Below are positions 8,823 to 17,668 of a stretch of 64,000 nucleotides of DNA, in pieces. This stretch comes from Oligoflexia bacterium. GTDB lineage: Bacteria; Bdellovibrionota; UBA1018. The DNA lies in assembly GCA_014376785.1 (NCBI GenBank), contig JACMQW010000080.1, positions 1 through 64,000 of the forward strand, in the 5' to 3' direction. The notes below the pieces were generated by a model. The model was not told the DNA's origin and searched no databases. It was given only the letters and a program-made list of their open reading frames with translations. The number at the start of each line of letters is the position of its first letter. Position 1 is the first letter of the stretch. Both the position numbers and the translations under genes were made by a program.

Positions 8823-10568
8823 ATGGAAAATTCGGGTCCTCCCCAAAACGCCCCCCTTGCGCCATCTCAGGCATTAGCTGAAGCGGCATTGCCGAGCCTG
8901 AAGACGGGGTCTCGGGGCGGCAGTGCGGCAGCCTTGGTGGCGGCGGGTATTCTGCTCTCTCGAATTTCGGGCTTAGTTCGCGACCGAGTTTTTGCGCATT
9001 ACCTCGGAAACTCGCTGGCTGCTGGTGCTTTCAAAGCGGCGCTCCGCATTCCGAATTTTCTTCAAAACCTTTTTGGTGAGGGGGTTCTCTCCGCTTCTTT
9101 CATCCCAGTTTATTCAAGGCTGATGGCAAAGGGAGAGAATGCCACCGCGGCTCGAGTCGCGGGTGCAGTTTTGTCGATCCTTTTTTCGGTCACCACGGTG
9201 ATCGTCGCATTCGGAGTGCTCCTCACGCCGAGCTTCGTGAATTTCGTCGCCCCTGGATTCGATGGGGAAGCGCGCCTGCTCACGATTCATCTGGTGCGAA
9301 TTTTATTTCCGGGTGTCGGGATTTTGGTCCTTTCCGCATGGTGCTTAGGGATCTTAAACAGTCACCGTCAATTTTTTATCTCCTACGTCGCGCCGGTTTT
9401 TTGGAACGTCGCCATGATTGGAACCCTGATTTGGCAGGGGGGGCAGGGCCTTCGCGCAGAAAGCCTTGCGATCGCGCTGGCGTGGGGATCGGTCGTGGGA
9501 TCGCTTCTTCAGCTCGGCGTCCAGGTTCCTTTCGTACTCCGGCATTCGGAGGGAATGCGGATGGGTTTCCAAACTTCGCTTGGACCGGTTCGTGAAGTTT
9601 TCAAGCATTTAGGTCCGGTGCTGGTCTCCCGCGGAGTCGTGCAAACGAGTGCGTACATTGATGGGATGATCGCGAGTTTTCTTGGCGTGGGGGCGGTCGC
9701 GAGTCTCGCCTATGCCCAGACGATCTATTTACTTCCGATCGGACTTTTCGGAATGTCGGTGGCCGCGGCCGAACTTCCCGCGATGTCGAGTGCGATGGGG
9801 GACGCCCTAGTCAGCGAAGAAGTGCGTTTTCGAAAGCTTCAAGATCGGCTGATCAAAGGTCGTAGACAGATCGCCTATTTCGTTATCCCGTCCGTGGTTG
9901 CCTTTTTGCTCATCGGAAAATACCTGGTCGCCGCGCTCTACCAAACCGGACGTTTCGGTGCGGATGACACTCTCTATGTTTGGTACATCCTCATGGGTTC
10001 GGTCGTTGGACTCCTTGCCGCAACCTGGGGAAGGCTTTATTCCTCGGCATTTTACGCGCTTCAAGACACAAAAACCCCGCTTCGATTTGCCATCATTCGG
10101 GTTCTCCTGACGGCTGCGCTCGGAGTCGCCTTTGCATTTCCACTTCGACCATTCATTCTGCCTTTTCTCTGCGACTTCTTAAGGCTCCCGCTTCCAACCA
10201 TTCCGGGCATCCAGCTCGGAATCGGCGCAGTCGGACTGACTGCATCTGCGGGACTTGCGGGATGGATCGAATTTTTATTTTTGGAGCGTGCGCTCACACG
10301 GAGGATAGGGACGACGAAAATACCCAAAAAATTTCAACTCGAGATTTGGGCATCCGCTCTCATCGCGGGAGGAATCGCTCTTCTTTTTGCGGGTGGTCCG
10401 ATGAGTCGACTTACGGGCAATGTTCCGGTGACGGTTTTCAGTTACGATGTACGACCGATCGTAGTGATTGGAGTGTACGGAATTTTCTTTCTCGGGTTCA
10501 CCTTGTTTTTCAAAATTCCGGAGGCCCTTGCTTTCAGTGGCCGAGTCACTCGGCGGTTTCGAAAGTGA
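8823..10568 (+). CDS. murJ: lipid II flippase MurJ (MviN)
   Basis: A 581-aa polytopic protein of the MOP exporter superfamily. The N-terminus carries the MurJ signature SRISGLVRDRVFAHYLG followed by IPNFLQNLFGEGVLSASFIPVYSRL, with about 14 hydrophobic segments after it, including WNVAMIGTLIW and YVWYILMGSVVGLLAATWGRLYSSAFYALQDTKTP in the C-terminal half. MurJ moves lipid-linked peptidoglycan precursor from the inner to the outer face of the cytoplasmic membrane and is essential in most bacteria. The ribosome-binding site is weak. Its stop overlaps a possible GTG start of the next gene (GTGA). Assignment is secure from the signature and length. Confidence 0.96.
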   Translation: MENSGPPQNAPLAPSQALAEAALPSLKTGSRGGSAAALVAAGILLSRISGLVRDRVFAHYLGNSLAAGAFKAALRIPNFLQNLFGEGVLSASFIPVYSRLMAKGENATAARVAGAVLSILFSVTTVIVAFGVLLTPSFVNFVAPGFDGEARLLTIHLVRILFPGVGILVLSAWCLGILNSHRQFFISYVAPVFWNVAMIGTLIWQGGQGLRAESLAIALAWGSVVGSLLQLGVQVPFVLRHSEGMRMGFQTSLGPVREVFKHLGPVLVSRGVVQTSAYIDGMIASFLGVGAVASLAYAQTIYLLPIGLFGMSVAAAELPAMSSAMGDALVSEEVRFRKLQDRLIKGRRQIAYFVIPSVVAFLLIGKYLVAALYQTGRFGADDTLYVWYILMGSVVGLLAATWGRLYSSAFYALQDTKTPLRFAIIRVLLTAALGVAFAFPLRPFILPFLCDFLRLPLPTIPGIQLGIGAVGLTASAGLAGWIEFLFLERALTRRIGTTKIPKKFQLEIWASALIAGGIALLFAGGPMSRLTGNVPVTVFSYDVRPIVVIGVYGIFFLGFTLFFKIPEALAFSGRVTRRFRK

Positions 10569-10576
10569 GTGAGTGG

Positions 10577-11179
10577 ATGCACGACGCCCCTTACGTTCCG
10601 CTTTACGCTTTTCCTGGCACGGCGGAATGGGAATCGAAGCAGTTCGAGATTTCGGGCCGCGGCTCTTTAAACGGAAATGCGGAAGGGAGTTTTCTTGAAT
10701 TGGAATATCGAGTGCGTGAACGAGTGGCCGGAGGACTCGATGCGGTGATCTTTCCGGAAGACTTGCGGCAGGGGGAGCGCCGTGACGGTCTTTGGCAGCA
10801 CCTCTGCTTTGAAGCGTTTTTCTCGGGAGTGCCAGTTGACGAAAAAGCTCGTACCAAGCCTTCGAATGGGCAACCCTACTTCGAATGGAATGCCTCGTCT
10901 TCGGGAGACTGGAATCTCTACTCGTTCGAAAATTACCGGGAGGGTATGGCCGGGGTAGGGCTGGAATTAGATCCTGTGCTGACCTTTCACCGGAGAGAGG
11001 GAGAGTATTTCGCCCGTTGCCGCATCCCGGTACCCGCCATCATTGGGCGGAAGCTTCTCCTATCCCTAGCCGTGGTATTTGAGACCCGCCTCGGTCTGAG
11101 CTACTGGAGCACGGCCCACGAAGGGGAAGCCCCAGACTTTCATCTTGCCGCATCTCGTCAGATGATCGTCGGGGCATAG
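10577..11179 (+). CDS. DOMON-like (carbohydrate-binding family 9-like) protein
   Basis: A 200-aa protein. The ORF track gives 9980-11179, but its first 195 codons are a shadow inside murJ. The likely starts are the GTG at 10565, overlapping the murJ stop, or the ATG at 10577. The sequence is beta-rich with patterns of DOMON/CBM9-like sandwiches: GLWQHLCFEAFF, PYFEWNASSSGDWNLYSFENYREGM and a closing GLSYWSTAHEGEAPDFH. These domains bind sugars or haem, and I see no enzyme motif. No signal peptide is visible, so it is probably cytoplasmic. The overlap with murJ suggests co-translation, yet a functional link with lipid II export is not established. Confidence 0.75.
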   Translation: MHDAPYVPLYAFPGTAEWESKQFEISGRGSLNGNAEGSFLELEYRVRERVAGGLDAVIFPEDLRQGERRDGLWQHLCFEAFFSGVPVDEKARTKPSNGQPYFEWNASSSGDWNLYSFENYREGMAGVGLELDPVLTFHRREGEYFARCRIPVPAIIGRKLLLSLAVVFETRLGLSYWSTAHEGEAPDFHLAASRQMIVGA

Positions 11180-11222
11180 CCGGCTTAATTAAACATTGTT
11201 AAGCTTAATTTCAGAATTCAAC

Positions 11223-11250
11223 TTGACGCGTTAAGTGTCTATGTTAAAGT
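11223..11250 (+). promoter_or_regulatory. candidate sigma70-type promoter of the Ser/Thr kinase gene
   Basis: TTGACG (5 of 6 to consensus) at 11223-11228, a 16-bp spacer, then TAAAGT (4 of 6) at 11245-11250. The A+T-rich, TTAA-rich gap between the two genes supports a promoter here. If used, the transcript would start near 11257, just upstream of the possible GTG start at 11272. Confidence 0.5.
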
Positions 11251-11331
11251 TTAATCATACTTCTGCTTAGCGTGGCACGTTTGAGGAAAGGCGAGAAGGC
11301 AATGGGTTCGAAAGGACCACGGAGAATTGCT

Positions 11332-13053
11332 ATGTCAGCCCACGCGCCAACCCCTGATGAGTCGATCGACGCTTCCAAGCGTTTCGAAATTTTTGGCGAT
11401 TACATTCTTCTGAAGTTGCTTGCCGCAGGAGGAATGGCCGAAGTGTTTCTCGCGCGACCCTCGAATCCAAACGCGAACGGCCGCATAGTCGTTATTAAAC
11501 GGATTTTGAAAAGCATCGCAAACGACCCGGTCTTCATTAAAATGTTTCGATCCGAAATCCGGGTCACGCTTGGATTTAATCATCCCCACACGATCCAATT
11601 GCATGATTTCGGCGAGATTGATTATCAGCCGTACATCGCGATGGAGTTTATCGAAGGGCAGAGTATACGTGAGATCATCACGAAATTTGCGGAAAGGGGA
11701 GAAACGATTCCGGTTTCGATGACCCTCGGACTTCTCGCCCAGGCTGCATCGGGGCTGAGTTATGCCCACCATTTCGAAAATACGACCACGGGTGAAGTGG
11801 TGAACGCGATTCACCGAGACATCTCACCGCATAATCTCATTGTATCTTACGATGGAAATTTGAAAGTAATCGATTTTGGGATCGCGAAAGCGAAGAACGA
11901 AATCAACGACAAAACTCGCGCTGGCCAGATCAAAGGCAAATCCGGATACCTTTCATTGGAGCAACTGCAAGAGAAAGAATTAGACGGAAGGTCCGATGTT
12001 TTTTCTCTCGGCATCGTCGCATGGGAAATGCTGACGTCCCGCCGGTTATTCTATCGTCCCGGAGACACCGATCTCCAAATGGTCCAACGTATTCAGAATT
12101 GTGAACAGCACATCGTGGCACCCTCTATTCTAAATCCTGAAATACCTGCGGAAGTGGATGAGGTGATTCTCCGTGCGTTAGAGAAACATCGTGAAAATCG
12201 ATATCCTAGCGCAGAGGCTTTCCAAGACGCCCTTCGTAAAGTGATGCGGAAACTCTATCCCAACCACACTTATGCAGATTCTGCCCAAGTCCTTCGCACG
12301 CTTTTCGAGCGTGAGATCGCTTTTGATCGTCTGATGCTTCGTGATGCAAACGATGCGGCTCAGGAAGTTCTTGCTCTCGAACACGATGCGATGACTCGGG
12401 TAGCGGAGAAAGAGAAACAGACCGGTTCCATCACCGGTTTCAAACCTCTCCGCACGCGGCCGAAAGAGCTCCAAAGCGGTGTCGAAGCCAGAATGTCGAA
12501 GCTCGAGTTCGCACTGAAGCAGAAGGCTTCGACGCGGCACATGGTGATGCTCACGTTTTACGTCGTGTCGATCATCGGCATTAAGCTCGACGAAAAATAT
12601 TCCCTGCTCGATCGGTTTTTAGCGCCCGCACAGGCGACAGAATTTGCCGTTTCGGAGCCAGCGGTGCCGCCACATGCTCTTCAGCCGAAAGCGAGTGCAA
12701 TAGTGAAAGCAGCCGCTGCGCCGGTGACGACGGCAGTCCTCACGCCTCCGGCTGCGCTCCCCGTTGCGAAAGCGCCTGCATTGAGACATCCCGTGCAGGA
12801 GTATCCCCCTCGCCAAAATGAGAGTTACCACGCTCGCGAAAAGTCAGGGTCATTGGCGGCGATCACACCATACACCGTGACAGATACCCCGGCATTTAAG
12901 CGTCCGACGAAGAAGCCGCTCGTTTCTTCGGTTCACGGAAAAGGGAAGGCGAAGGTCACTTCGCGCGTGGCTCTAAAGTCGAAAAAACCCGCTCTGACGA
13001 GTCGGCAAATCGCTTCAGAAAAAACAAAAAAAGGCGAGACGGTACGACGCTAA
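11332..13053 (+). CDS. membrane-anchored Ser/Thr protein kinase
   Basis: About 573 aa from the ATG at 11332 (GGAG seven bases upstream); a GTG at 11272 and an ATG at 11302 are alternatives. The kinase domain fills the N-terminal half: glycine loop LAAGGMAEVFLAR, ATP lysine in VVIKRI, catalytic loop HRDISPHNLIVSYDGN, DFG as VIDFGIAKAK, and an activation segment ending GYLSLEQL. The HRDISPHN form is common in myxobacterial and Bdellovibrio kinases. A single hydrophobic segment (MVMLTFYVVSIIGIKL) then leads into an Ala/Pro/Lys-rich tail with no fold I recognise, so the tail is probably periplasmic. Substrate unknown. The next gene starts 18 bp after the stop and may be co-transcribed. Confidence 0.9.
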   Translation: MSAHAPTPDESIDASKRFEIFGDYILLKLLAAGGMAEVFLARPSNPNANGRIVVIKRILKSIANDPVFIKMFRSEIRVTLGFNHPHTIQLHDFGEIDYQPYIAMEFIEGQSIREIITKFAERGETIPVSMTLGLLAQAASGLSYAHHFENTTTGEVVNAIHRDISPHNLIVSYDGNLKVIDFGIAKAKNEINDKTRAGQIKGKSGYLSLEQLQEKELDGRSDVFSLGIVAWEMLTSRRLFYRPGDTDLQMVQRIQNCEQHIVAPSILNPEIPAEVDEVILRALEKHRENRYPSAEAFQDALRKVMRKLYPNHTYADSAQVLRTLFEREIAFDRLMLRDANDAAQEVLALEHDAMTRVAEKEKQTGSITGFKPLRTRPKELQSGVEARMSKLEFALKQKASTRHMVMLTFYVVSIIGIKLDEKYSLLDRFLAPAQATEFAVSEPAVPPHALQPKASAIVKAAAAPVTTAVLTPPAALPVAKAPALRHPVQEYPPRQNESYHAREKSGSLAAITPYTVTDTPAFKRPTKKPLVSSVHGKGKAKVTSRVALKSKKPALTSRQIASEKTKKGETVRR

Positions 13054-13071
13054 ACATGCGATGGGTGGCGA

Positions 13072-13623
13072 ATGGAATCCCTCGTCGTCCCGCAGAGCCT
13101 CAGTAAGAAAGAAAAATACGAAGCGTTGCTTCTGCAGGTGGCTTCCCTTTTAAAGGGAGAGCGAGATCTTGTAGCAAATCTTGCAAATCTGTCAGCGGCC
13201 TTGAAAACCTCGATGGGTTTTTTTTGGGTCGGCTTTTACCTCGTTCGGAAGTCGCTGATGCAAAAGCCTCCTGGAGCGAAGTCCGGAAACTCGGGATCCG
13301 ATTCGTCTCACGGAGAATTGGTGCTGGGCCCCTTTCAAGGTCCGGTAGCCTGCACTCGCATTCCCTATGGGAAAGGAGTCTGTGGAACCGCGTGGGCTCG
13401 AGGATCGGCCCTGATTGTACCCGACGTCGAAAAATTTTCGGGGCACATCGCGTGTAGCTCAGAAGCCAAGAGTGAAATCGTTTTGCCGTTTTACCTGCAT
13501 CCCGAGTTACAAGGCCACTCCCGAGAAATCATGGGCGTTCTTGATGTTGATAGTGACCAATTGAACGCATTTGATGCCGTGGATGAGCTCTACCTGAATC
13601 AGATCCTCATGCTTCTTTACTAG
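13072..13623 (+). CDS. msrC: free methionine-(R)-sulfoxide reductase (GAF-domain fRMsr)
   Basis: A 183-aa single-GAF-domain protein. It carries the fRMsr signature: LVLGPFQGPVACTRIPYGKG, VCGTAWARG, then VPDVEKFSGHIACSSEAKSE. The three cysteines (ACTR, GVCG, IACS) match those used for catalysis and disulfide exchange in E. coli MsrC/YebR. The enzyme reduces free methionine-R-sulfoxide in the cytoplasm, repairing oxidised methionine. The central loop between LVRKS and HGELV is longer than in most family members (Gly/Ser-rich insert). GGTGG before the ATG supports the start. Confidence 0.93.
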   Translation: MESLVVPQSLSKKEKYEALLLQVASLLKGERDLVANLANLSAALKTSMGFFWVGFYLVRKSLMQKPPGAKSGNSGSDSSHGELVLGPFQGPVACTRIPYGKGVCGTAWARGSALIVPDVEKFSGHIACSSEAKSEIVLPFYLHPELQGHSREIMGVLDVDSDQLNAFDAVDELYLNQILMLLY

Positions 13624-13723
13624 ACGAGACGTTCTTGATGACGCCGCTTTTCGCCGGGCGAATGTGGCAATCTGCGAGCGTCTATTTTGCAGATTGCACT
13701 GAAACCCGTTGAAAGGACCTTTC

Positions 13724-14770
13724 ATGATCTCAAGAAACTCCGTTAAAATGATCCGCGTCGCGTCGTTAGTGGGAATCAGTGCTACGACCTCCCTGTTATC
13801 TGCTCATGCCGCCCCGAAACCGAACTCAGAAATGAAAGCGGTCCTTGACCAGCTTCAATCAAAGGGCGGCAAGCCGATTGAGTCATTAACCGCCGCGGAA
13901 GCGCGAAATCAGCCGACTCCAACGGACGCCGTAAAGTCTCTCCTCGAAGCCAAGAAGAAAGATGTGAATCCAGAACCCGTTGCTGAAGTGCGCGATATCC
14001 AAATCGATGGCGCAGCGGGAAAAATCTCCGCTCGTCTCTACAAACCTGAAGGAAAAGGCGCGTTGCCCGTGGTCGTTTATTTTCATGGCGGAGGTTTCGT
14101 GATTGCGACGAACGATGTCTACGATGCGACCCCGCGAGCGCTGGCGAATCTCACGCACTCCATTTTTCTCTCCGTCGAATACCGAAAGGCGCCGGAATCT
14201 AAGTTTCCCGCAGCCCACGAGGATGCGTTTGCCGCCTATCAATGGGTGTTAAAAAACGCGGCTAGCTTTGGAGGAGATCCCATGAAAGTCGCCGTTGCGG
14301 GAGAAAGTGCGGGTGCGAATCTCGCACTGAACACCGCGATCAAAGCTCGGGACATGAAAGTGCAACTACCCGTCCATGAACTCTTGGTGTATCCGGTCGC
14401 GAGCTCGGATATGAATTCTAAATCTTACGAGGAGAATTCAAACGCGAAGCCTTTAAATAGACCCATGATGTCTTGGTTTGTTAAAAATTATTTGAATAAT
14501 CCAGGGGAAGCGAAAGATCCGCGCATCGACTTGGTGCATGCGAATTTAAAAGGCTTAGCCCCAGCGACGGTGATCACTGCCGAAATCGATCCTTTAAGAA
14601 GTGATGGAAAAGAACTTTCTGAAAAGCTGAAGGCAGCTGGTGTGAAAGTTCATTACGAAGATTATAAGGGAGTCACCCATGAATTCTTCGGTATGGCTGC
14701 GGTGTTAAAAGAAGCTAAAAAAGCTCAAACGGTCGCCGCAGATGATTTAAAAAAATCGTTCATTAAATAA
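13724..14770 (+). CDS. exported alpha/beta-hydrolase of the HSL (acetyl-esterase) family
   Basis: 348 aa from the ATG at 13724, with GAAAGGA upstream; the TTG at 13709 would put the Shine-Dalgarno site inside the gene. A signal peptide (residues 1-31, LVGISATTSLLSAHAA) precedes the hydrolase. The family IV/HSL features are all present: oxyanion motif YFHGGGF, nucleophile GESAGAN, acid Asp in AEIDPLRSD and catalytic His in VTHEFFG. It should hydrolyse small acyl esters in the periplasm; the natural substrate is unknown. It stands alone with no clear operon partner. Confidence 0.92.
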   Translation: MISRNSVKMIRVASLVGISATTSLLSAHAAPKPNSEMKAVLDQLQSKGGKPIESLTAAEARNQPTPTDAVKSLLEAKKKDVNPEPVAEVRDIQIDGAAGKISARLYKPEGKGALPVVVYFHGGGFVIATNDVYDATPRALANLTHSIFLSVEYRKAPESKFPAAHEDAFAAYQWVLKNAASFGGDPMKVAVAGESAGANLALNTAIKARDMKVQLPVHELLVYPVASSDMNSKSYEENSNAKPLNRPMMSWFVKNYLNNPGEAKDPRIDLVHANLKGLAPATVITAEIDPLRSDGKELSEKLKAAGVKVHYEDYKGVTHEFFGMAAVLKEAKKAQTVAADDLKKSFIK

Positions 14771-14954
14771 TTCCGAAAATCTGTCTTTTGAAATTCAGGT
14801 CTCTGTAAAAAAGTGAGTGGTGTCTCCTATTTTCCGAAACGCTGCTCATACTTTTCGTGTTTATCCGATGTTGATCGTGATCGACTTCGGTTCTGACTTG
14901 GACATTACTGAATGATTGAGATTTAATTCTGTTAACAACAAACGGAGAGATGAA

Positions 14955-15335
14955 ATGAAAATATTTGCGATTCTCCCTTTGCTCCTCTCAGCTTTTGCTT
15001 TCGGGAGCACGATTCAGTGCCCTAAATTTTCTGGAATTTACAGCTGTATGATTGATGGAGAGGCGCATGAACTCCTATTCAAATCCTCTGATATTCAAAA
15101 CGGTACGCGACGTTATGACTTAGATTCATCCGTAGTATTAGCTAGTGACCGCGGGGAATTGAATCAACCAGGGTTCGCTCAATGTCGTTTAGGGAGGCTT
15201 GAGCTTTTTGGTGGAGCAGGACATGCCTCAGACCACGACGTGTCCATTCGGAGAGCGTTATTTTCAGGTTCGCTGATTATCGAAGTGAAGGAAACGGATG
15301 AAACCTTCACGATCTTCCATTGTGAGAAAACGTGA
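14955..15335 (+). CDS. small exported hypothetical protein
   Basis: 126 aa from the ATG at 14955, preceded by GGAGAG; the upstream in-frame start at 14916 lacks such a site. Residues 1-18 are a signal peptide (MKIFAILPLLLSAFAFGS). The mature protein has four cysteines (QCPK, SCMI, QCRLG, HCEKT) that could pair as two disulfides, and alternating beta-strand patterns. I do not recognise the family. A periplasmic or secreted location is inferred. Gene orientation and neighbours give no further clue. Confidence 0.75.
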   Translation: MKIFAILPLLLSAFAFGSTIQCPKFSGIYSCMIDGEAHELLFKSSDIQNGTRRYDLDSSVVLASDRGELNQPGFAQCRLGRLELFGGAGHASDHDVSIRRALFSGSLIIEVKETDETFTIFHCEKT

Positions 15336-15422
15336 GACATCAAGAATGAATGGAACTTTTCCCAATTGTTTAACGGTGCCTGAACTTTTCGGAGAATCAG
15401 GCCTCACTTATGAGTACCGGAA

Positions 15423-16223
15423 TCATTTCACCCCGACCACATAGGCCAGCCAAACATCGCAGTGTTCTCCCGTTTCTACCGCATCGTAGCGTCCGGATTT
15501 TTCATCTCGTGGCCAGAGCACTTCGGTCCGCTTAAATCCCGCTTCGGATAATATTTCGCGGACTTCTCGGATTTGCCAGAGTCTCCAATGATATCGAAAC
15601 TCGTCGTTCATCCACCTTCCATCCGGAAGTTTGAAGTGAATGGAGTAGTCGTTCGTGTTCGCGACGGAGTCGTATTGGTGTTGTTCCCAAGAATAGCGAA
15701 TCTTTCCCACGCCCGGCACCGTGATTTTTTCTTCGGAAGAGCCGGGCTTGATAAATCCATCTCCACCTGCCATTTCTAAAAAGAAAGTCCCTCTTTTATT
15801 CAAAGACCGAAACGCAGCTTTCGCGTATTTCAAAAGAGTTTCGCGATCTAAAAAGATGAAGAACGAAAAGTTGTGGGCGCCGATCATATCGAACTTTTCT
15901 CGCGTTGGAACTAAAACGTCTTGCTGGATAAACGTCACTCTCGAACGTATTTCTGGCTTCAGTCGGCTGCGATGCATCCGTTCCCCGAAGTCTAGGGGTT
16001 CGGGATCTAGATCGAGCCCGACTGCGCGGTTGCTCTTTGATTTTTTCGCCCAGTCGCAAGAGATGCGTCCGGTGCCGCTGAAATCTTCGCGCATCGATGT
16101 GCCGATCTGTCCGGTGAATTTCTTATGGAAAAGCGGCATGTTCTTCACTTGCCATTCCGGGCTCTGGACCGTTGCTTCGTAAAGTTGGTATTTCAGGTCT
16201 GCGGCAAGGCCTCGATTTTCCAT
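15423..16223 (-). CDS. class I SAM-dependent methyltransferase
   Basis: 266 aa. The Rossmann-type SAM-binding core is visible: a variant motif I (EDFSGTGRISCDWA, where DxGxGxG is more usual), VGLDLDPEPL ending in the acidic residue that binds the ribose, then FIQQDVL, and later GTFFLEMAGG as the strand-4/5 region. The C-terminal third (DEFRYHWRLWQIREVREILSEAGF) is a typical substrate-cap helix. Substrate cannot be predicted; the aromatic-rich C-terminus resembles small-molecule methyltransferases. The start lacks a strong ribosome-binding site. A minus-strand hypothetical gene lies 43 bp upstream and may share the transcript. Confidence 0.88.
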   Translation of the reverse strand: MENRGLAADLKYQLYEATVQSPEWQVKNMPLFHKKFTGQIGTSMREDFSGTGRISCDWAKKSKSNRAVGLDLDPEPLDFGERMHRSRLKPEIRSRVTFIQQDVLVPTREKFDMIGAHNFSFFIFLDRETLLKYAKAAFRSLNKRGTFFLEMAGGDGFIKPGSSEEKITVPGVGKIRYSWEQHQYDSVANTNDYSIHFKLPDGRWMNDEFRYHWRLWQIREVREILSEAGFKRTEVLWPRDEKSGRYDAVETGEHCDVWLAYVVGVK

Positions 16224-16266
16224 AGAGGAAAAGATGCCGGGAGAACCCTCTCAAATCCAGAATTAT

Positions 16267-16635
16267 TTAGTGATGGGAAGCGGGGTGCGCAGTTCGGTTC
16301 AAAATAGACTGGAGATGAAGCTCTTCGAGCGCGATCGCCTTTTTAATTTCGGACTGAGAATAAAGTTTTCGGGTCATAGGGACGACTCGGTGTACGTTGT
16401 CCGAAGACTCCGATTCTGCGCGGGCTTTCATGCCCACCTGTTTAGAAGGGAGCAGTTCAGCGTTATTCTCGTCTAAGTGCTGGGGGAATTCTGACGATGC
16501 AGATGTACCCATATCGAGGTCTTCGATATCATCTAAAAGAACGTCATCGGAGTATTCGAAAGTGGGGGTTAATACAGCATGGACTTCGTCAACTCTTCTC
16601 ATACTCATGAATAGTGCAACCGCTGCGCCATTCAT
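16267..16635 (-). CDS. hypothetical acidic protein
   Basis: 122 aa (or 112 from the internal MSMRRVDE). The middle is strongly acidic (SDDVLLDDIEDLDMG) and the C-terminus basic and helical (SQSEIKKAIALEELHLQSIL). No signal peptide, domain or good ribosome-binding site was found. A plus-strand ORF (16397-16777) overlaps it, but that translation has the composition of an antisense shadow. I favour the minus frame because it lies in line with the methyltransferase gene and has normal amino-acid use. Confidence is moderate and function is unknown. Confidence 0.5.
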   Translation of the reverse strand: MNGAAVALFMSMRRVDEVHAVLTPTFEYSDDVLLDDIEDLDMGTSASSEFPQHLDENNAELLPSKQVGMKARAESESSDNVHRVVPMTRKLYSQSEIKKAIALEELHLQSILNRTAHPASHH

Positions 16636-16779
16636 TTACTTTGTTTTTGGGGAGGTTGTCCTCGGAAAAAACTGCCGACACATTTTTGCCCACCTTATTC
16701 CAGTTCTGGTTCAGGAAGACTCAGACCTCATTTGGCCGGTTGCGCCCGCCAGCGATCCATACCATTGTAGAAAATAGTC

Positions 16780-17655
16780 ATGAAGATTTTTGATCGACTC
16801 TTTGGGAAAAATCTCCACCGCGACCTTCCGACGTTGCCGGGGGTCTACCGTTTCTTCGATGCCGAAGGAAAGCTGATCTACGTCGGAAAAGCGAAAAACT
16901 TAAAGCGGCGGTTGTCACAGTACCGAAATGCCAAACGATGCAAAGCTCACGCTAAGATGTGTAAAATTCGCGGCGAGGCGAAGCGTGTCGAATTTGAGGT
17001 TTGCAAAAATGAATTCGAGGCGCTCGCGCTAGAGGCTGCGATCATCCAAGATCACCGCCCGAAATGGAATGTTGCCGGGGCCTTTCACTTTCTCTATCCC
17101 ATGATCGGGCTCTGTTCCCGCGACGGTTACCTCTACCTTTGTTACACGCTGAATCCCGATGCTTTCGAGCACTTTAAATTCCACGGTGCATTCCGCTCTC
17201 GGGAACGAACGCGGGATGGGTTCTTTGCGTTGACGGAACTCCTGCGGCTCATCGGGCACGCGATGCCAAAGGCGAAAATAGCGAAGACCGGCCTGGTGGG
17301 CACTGCGCGTGGCTACCTCTATGGGTTTCGTCAGATTTCGGAAGGTTGGCAAACCCGCCTGGAAGCGTTTTTGACCGGAGATGATTTCGGCGCCATTGAA
17401 GAACTCTCCCTCCAATTGCTCGATCGCCCGACCGCCGTGGCGAAGCGAAAAGAGACGGAAGAAAAGCTTCATGCGATTCGGAGATTTTGGCGGCATGAAA
17501 TTCAAGCCTTGAAAAGCGCCCGTCTGGCGGCGAAATGGGAGGGTTACCCTGTTTCCCAAAGGGACCGTGATTTTGTTTTCATCGCGCTGCGGTCGAAGGG
17601 CGAGTTTGTTCCTACGCCGAGGGGCGCGCTGGAGACCCTGAAAGAAGATGTCTAG
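16780..17655 (+). CDS. UvrC-like GIY-YIG endonuclease, stand-alone
   Basis: 291 aa. The N-terminal 90 residues are a GIY-YIG nuclease domain of UvrC type: LPGVYRFFDAEGKLIYVGKAKNLKRRLSQY, with the two motif tyrosines and the catalytic Arg; the Glu is in FEALALEAAIIQDHRPKWN. The remaining 200 residues are helical and lack the UvrC RNase H-like and HhH domains, so this is not full-length UvrC (about 600 aa). It compares best with Cho-type or other stand-alone UvrC-N nucleases that nick DNA near lesions. It stands alone between a methyltransferase pair and the alpha-oxoamine synthase. DNA repair is the likely role, inferred from the family. Confidence 0.85.
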   Translation: MKIFDRLFGKNLHRDLPTLPGVYRFFDAEGKLIYVGKAKNLKRRLSQYRNAKRCKAHAKMCKIRGEAKRVEFEVCKNEFEALALEAAIIQDHRPKWNVAGAFHFLYPMIGLCSRDGYLYLCYTLNPDAFEHFKFHGAFRSRERTRDGFFALTELLRLIGHAMPKAKIAKTGLVGTARGYLYGFRQISEGWQTRLEAFLTGDDFGAIEELSLQLLDRPTAVAKRKETEEKLHAIRRFWRHEIQALKSARLAAKWEGYPVSQRDRDFVFIALRSKGEFVPTPRGALETLKEDV

Positions 17656-17668
17656 TTAAAGGAGACGT

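Noticed and set aside
9980-10564. First half of the 399-aa ORF 9980-11179
   Set aside because: It lies inside murJ in another frame and its translation (Cys/His/Arg-rich, no fold) is a shadow; only the part after murJ is kept as a gene.
16397-16777. 126-aa plus-strand ORF
   Set aside because: Overlaps the more protein-like minus ORF 16267-16635; Ser-rich antisense composition.
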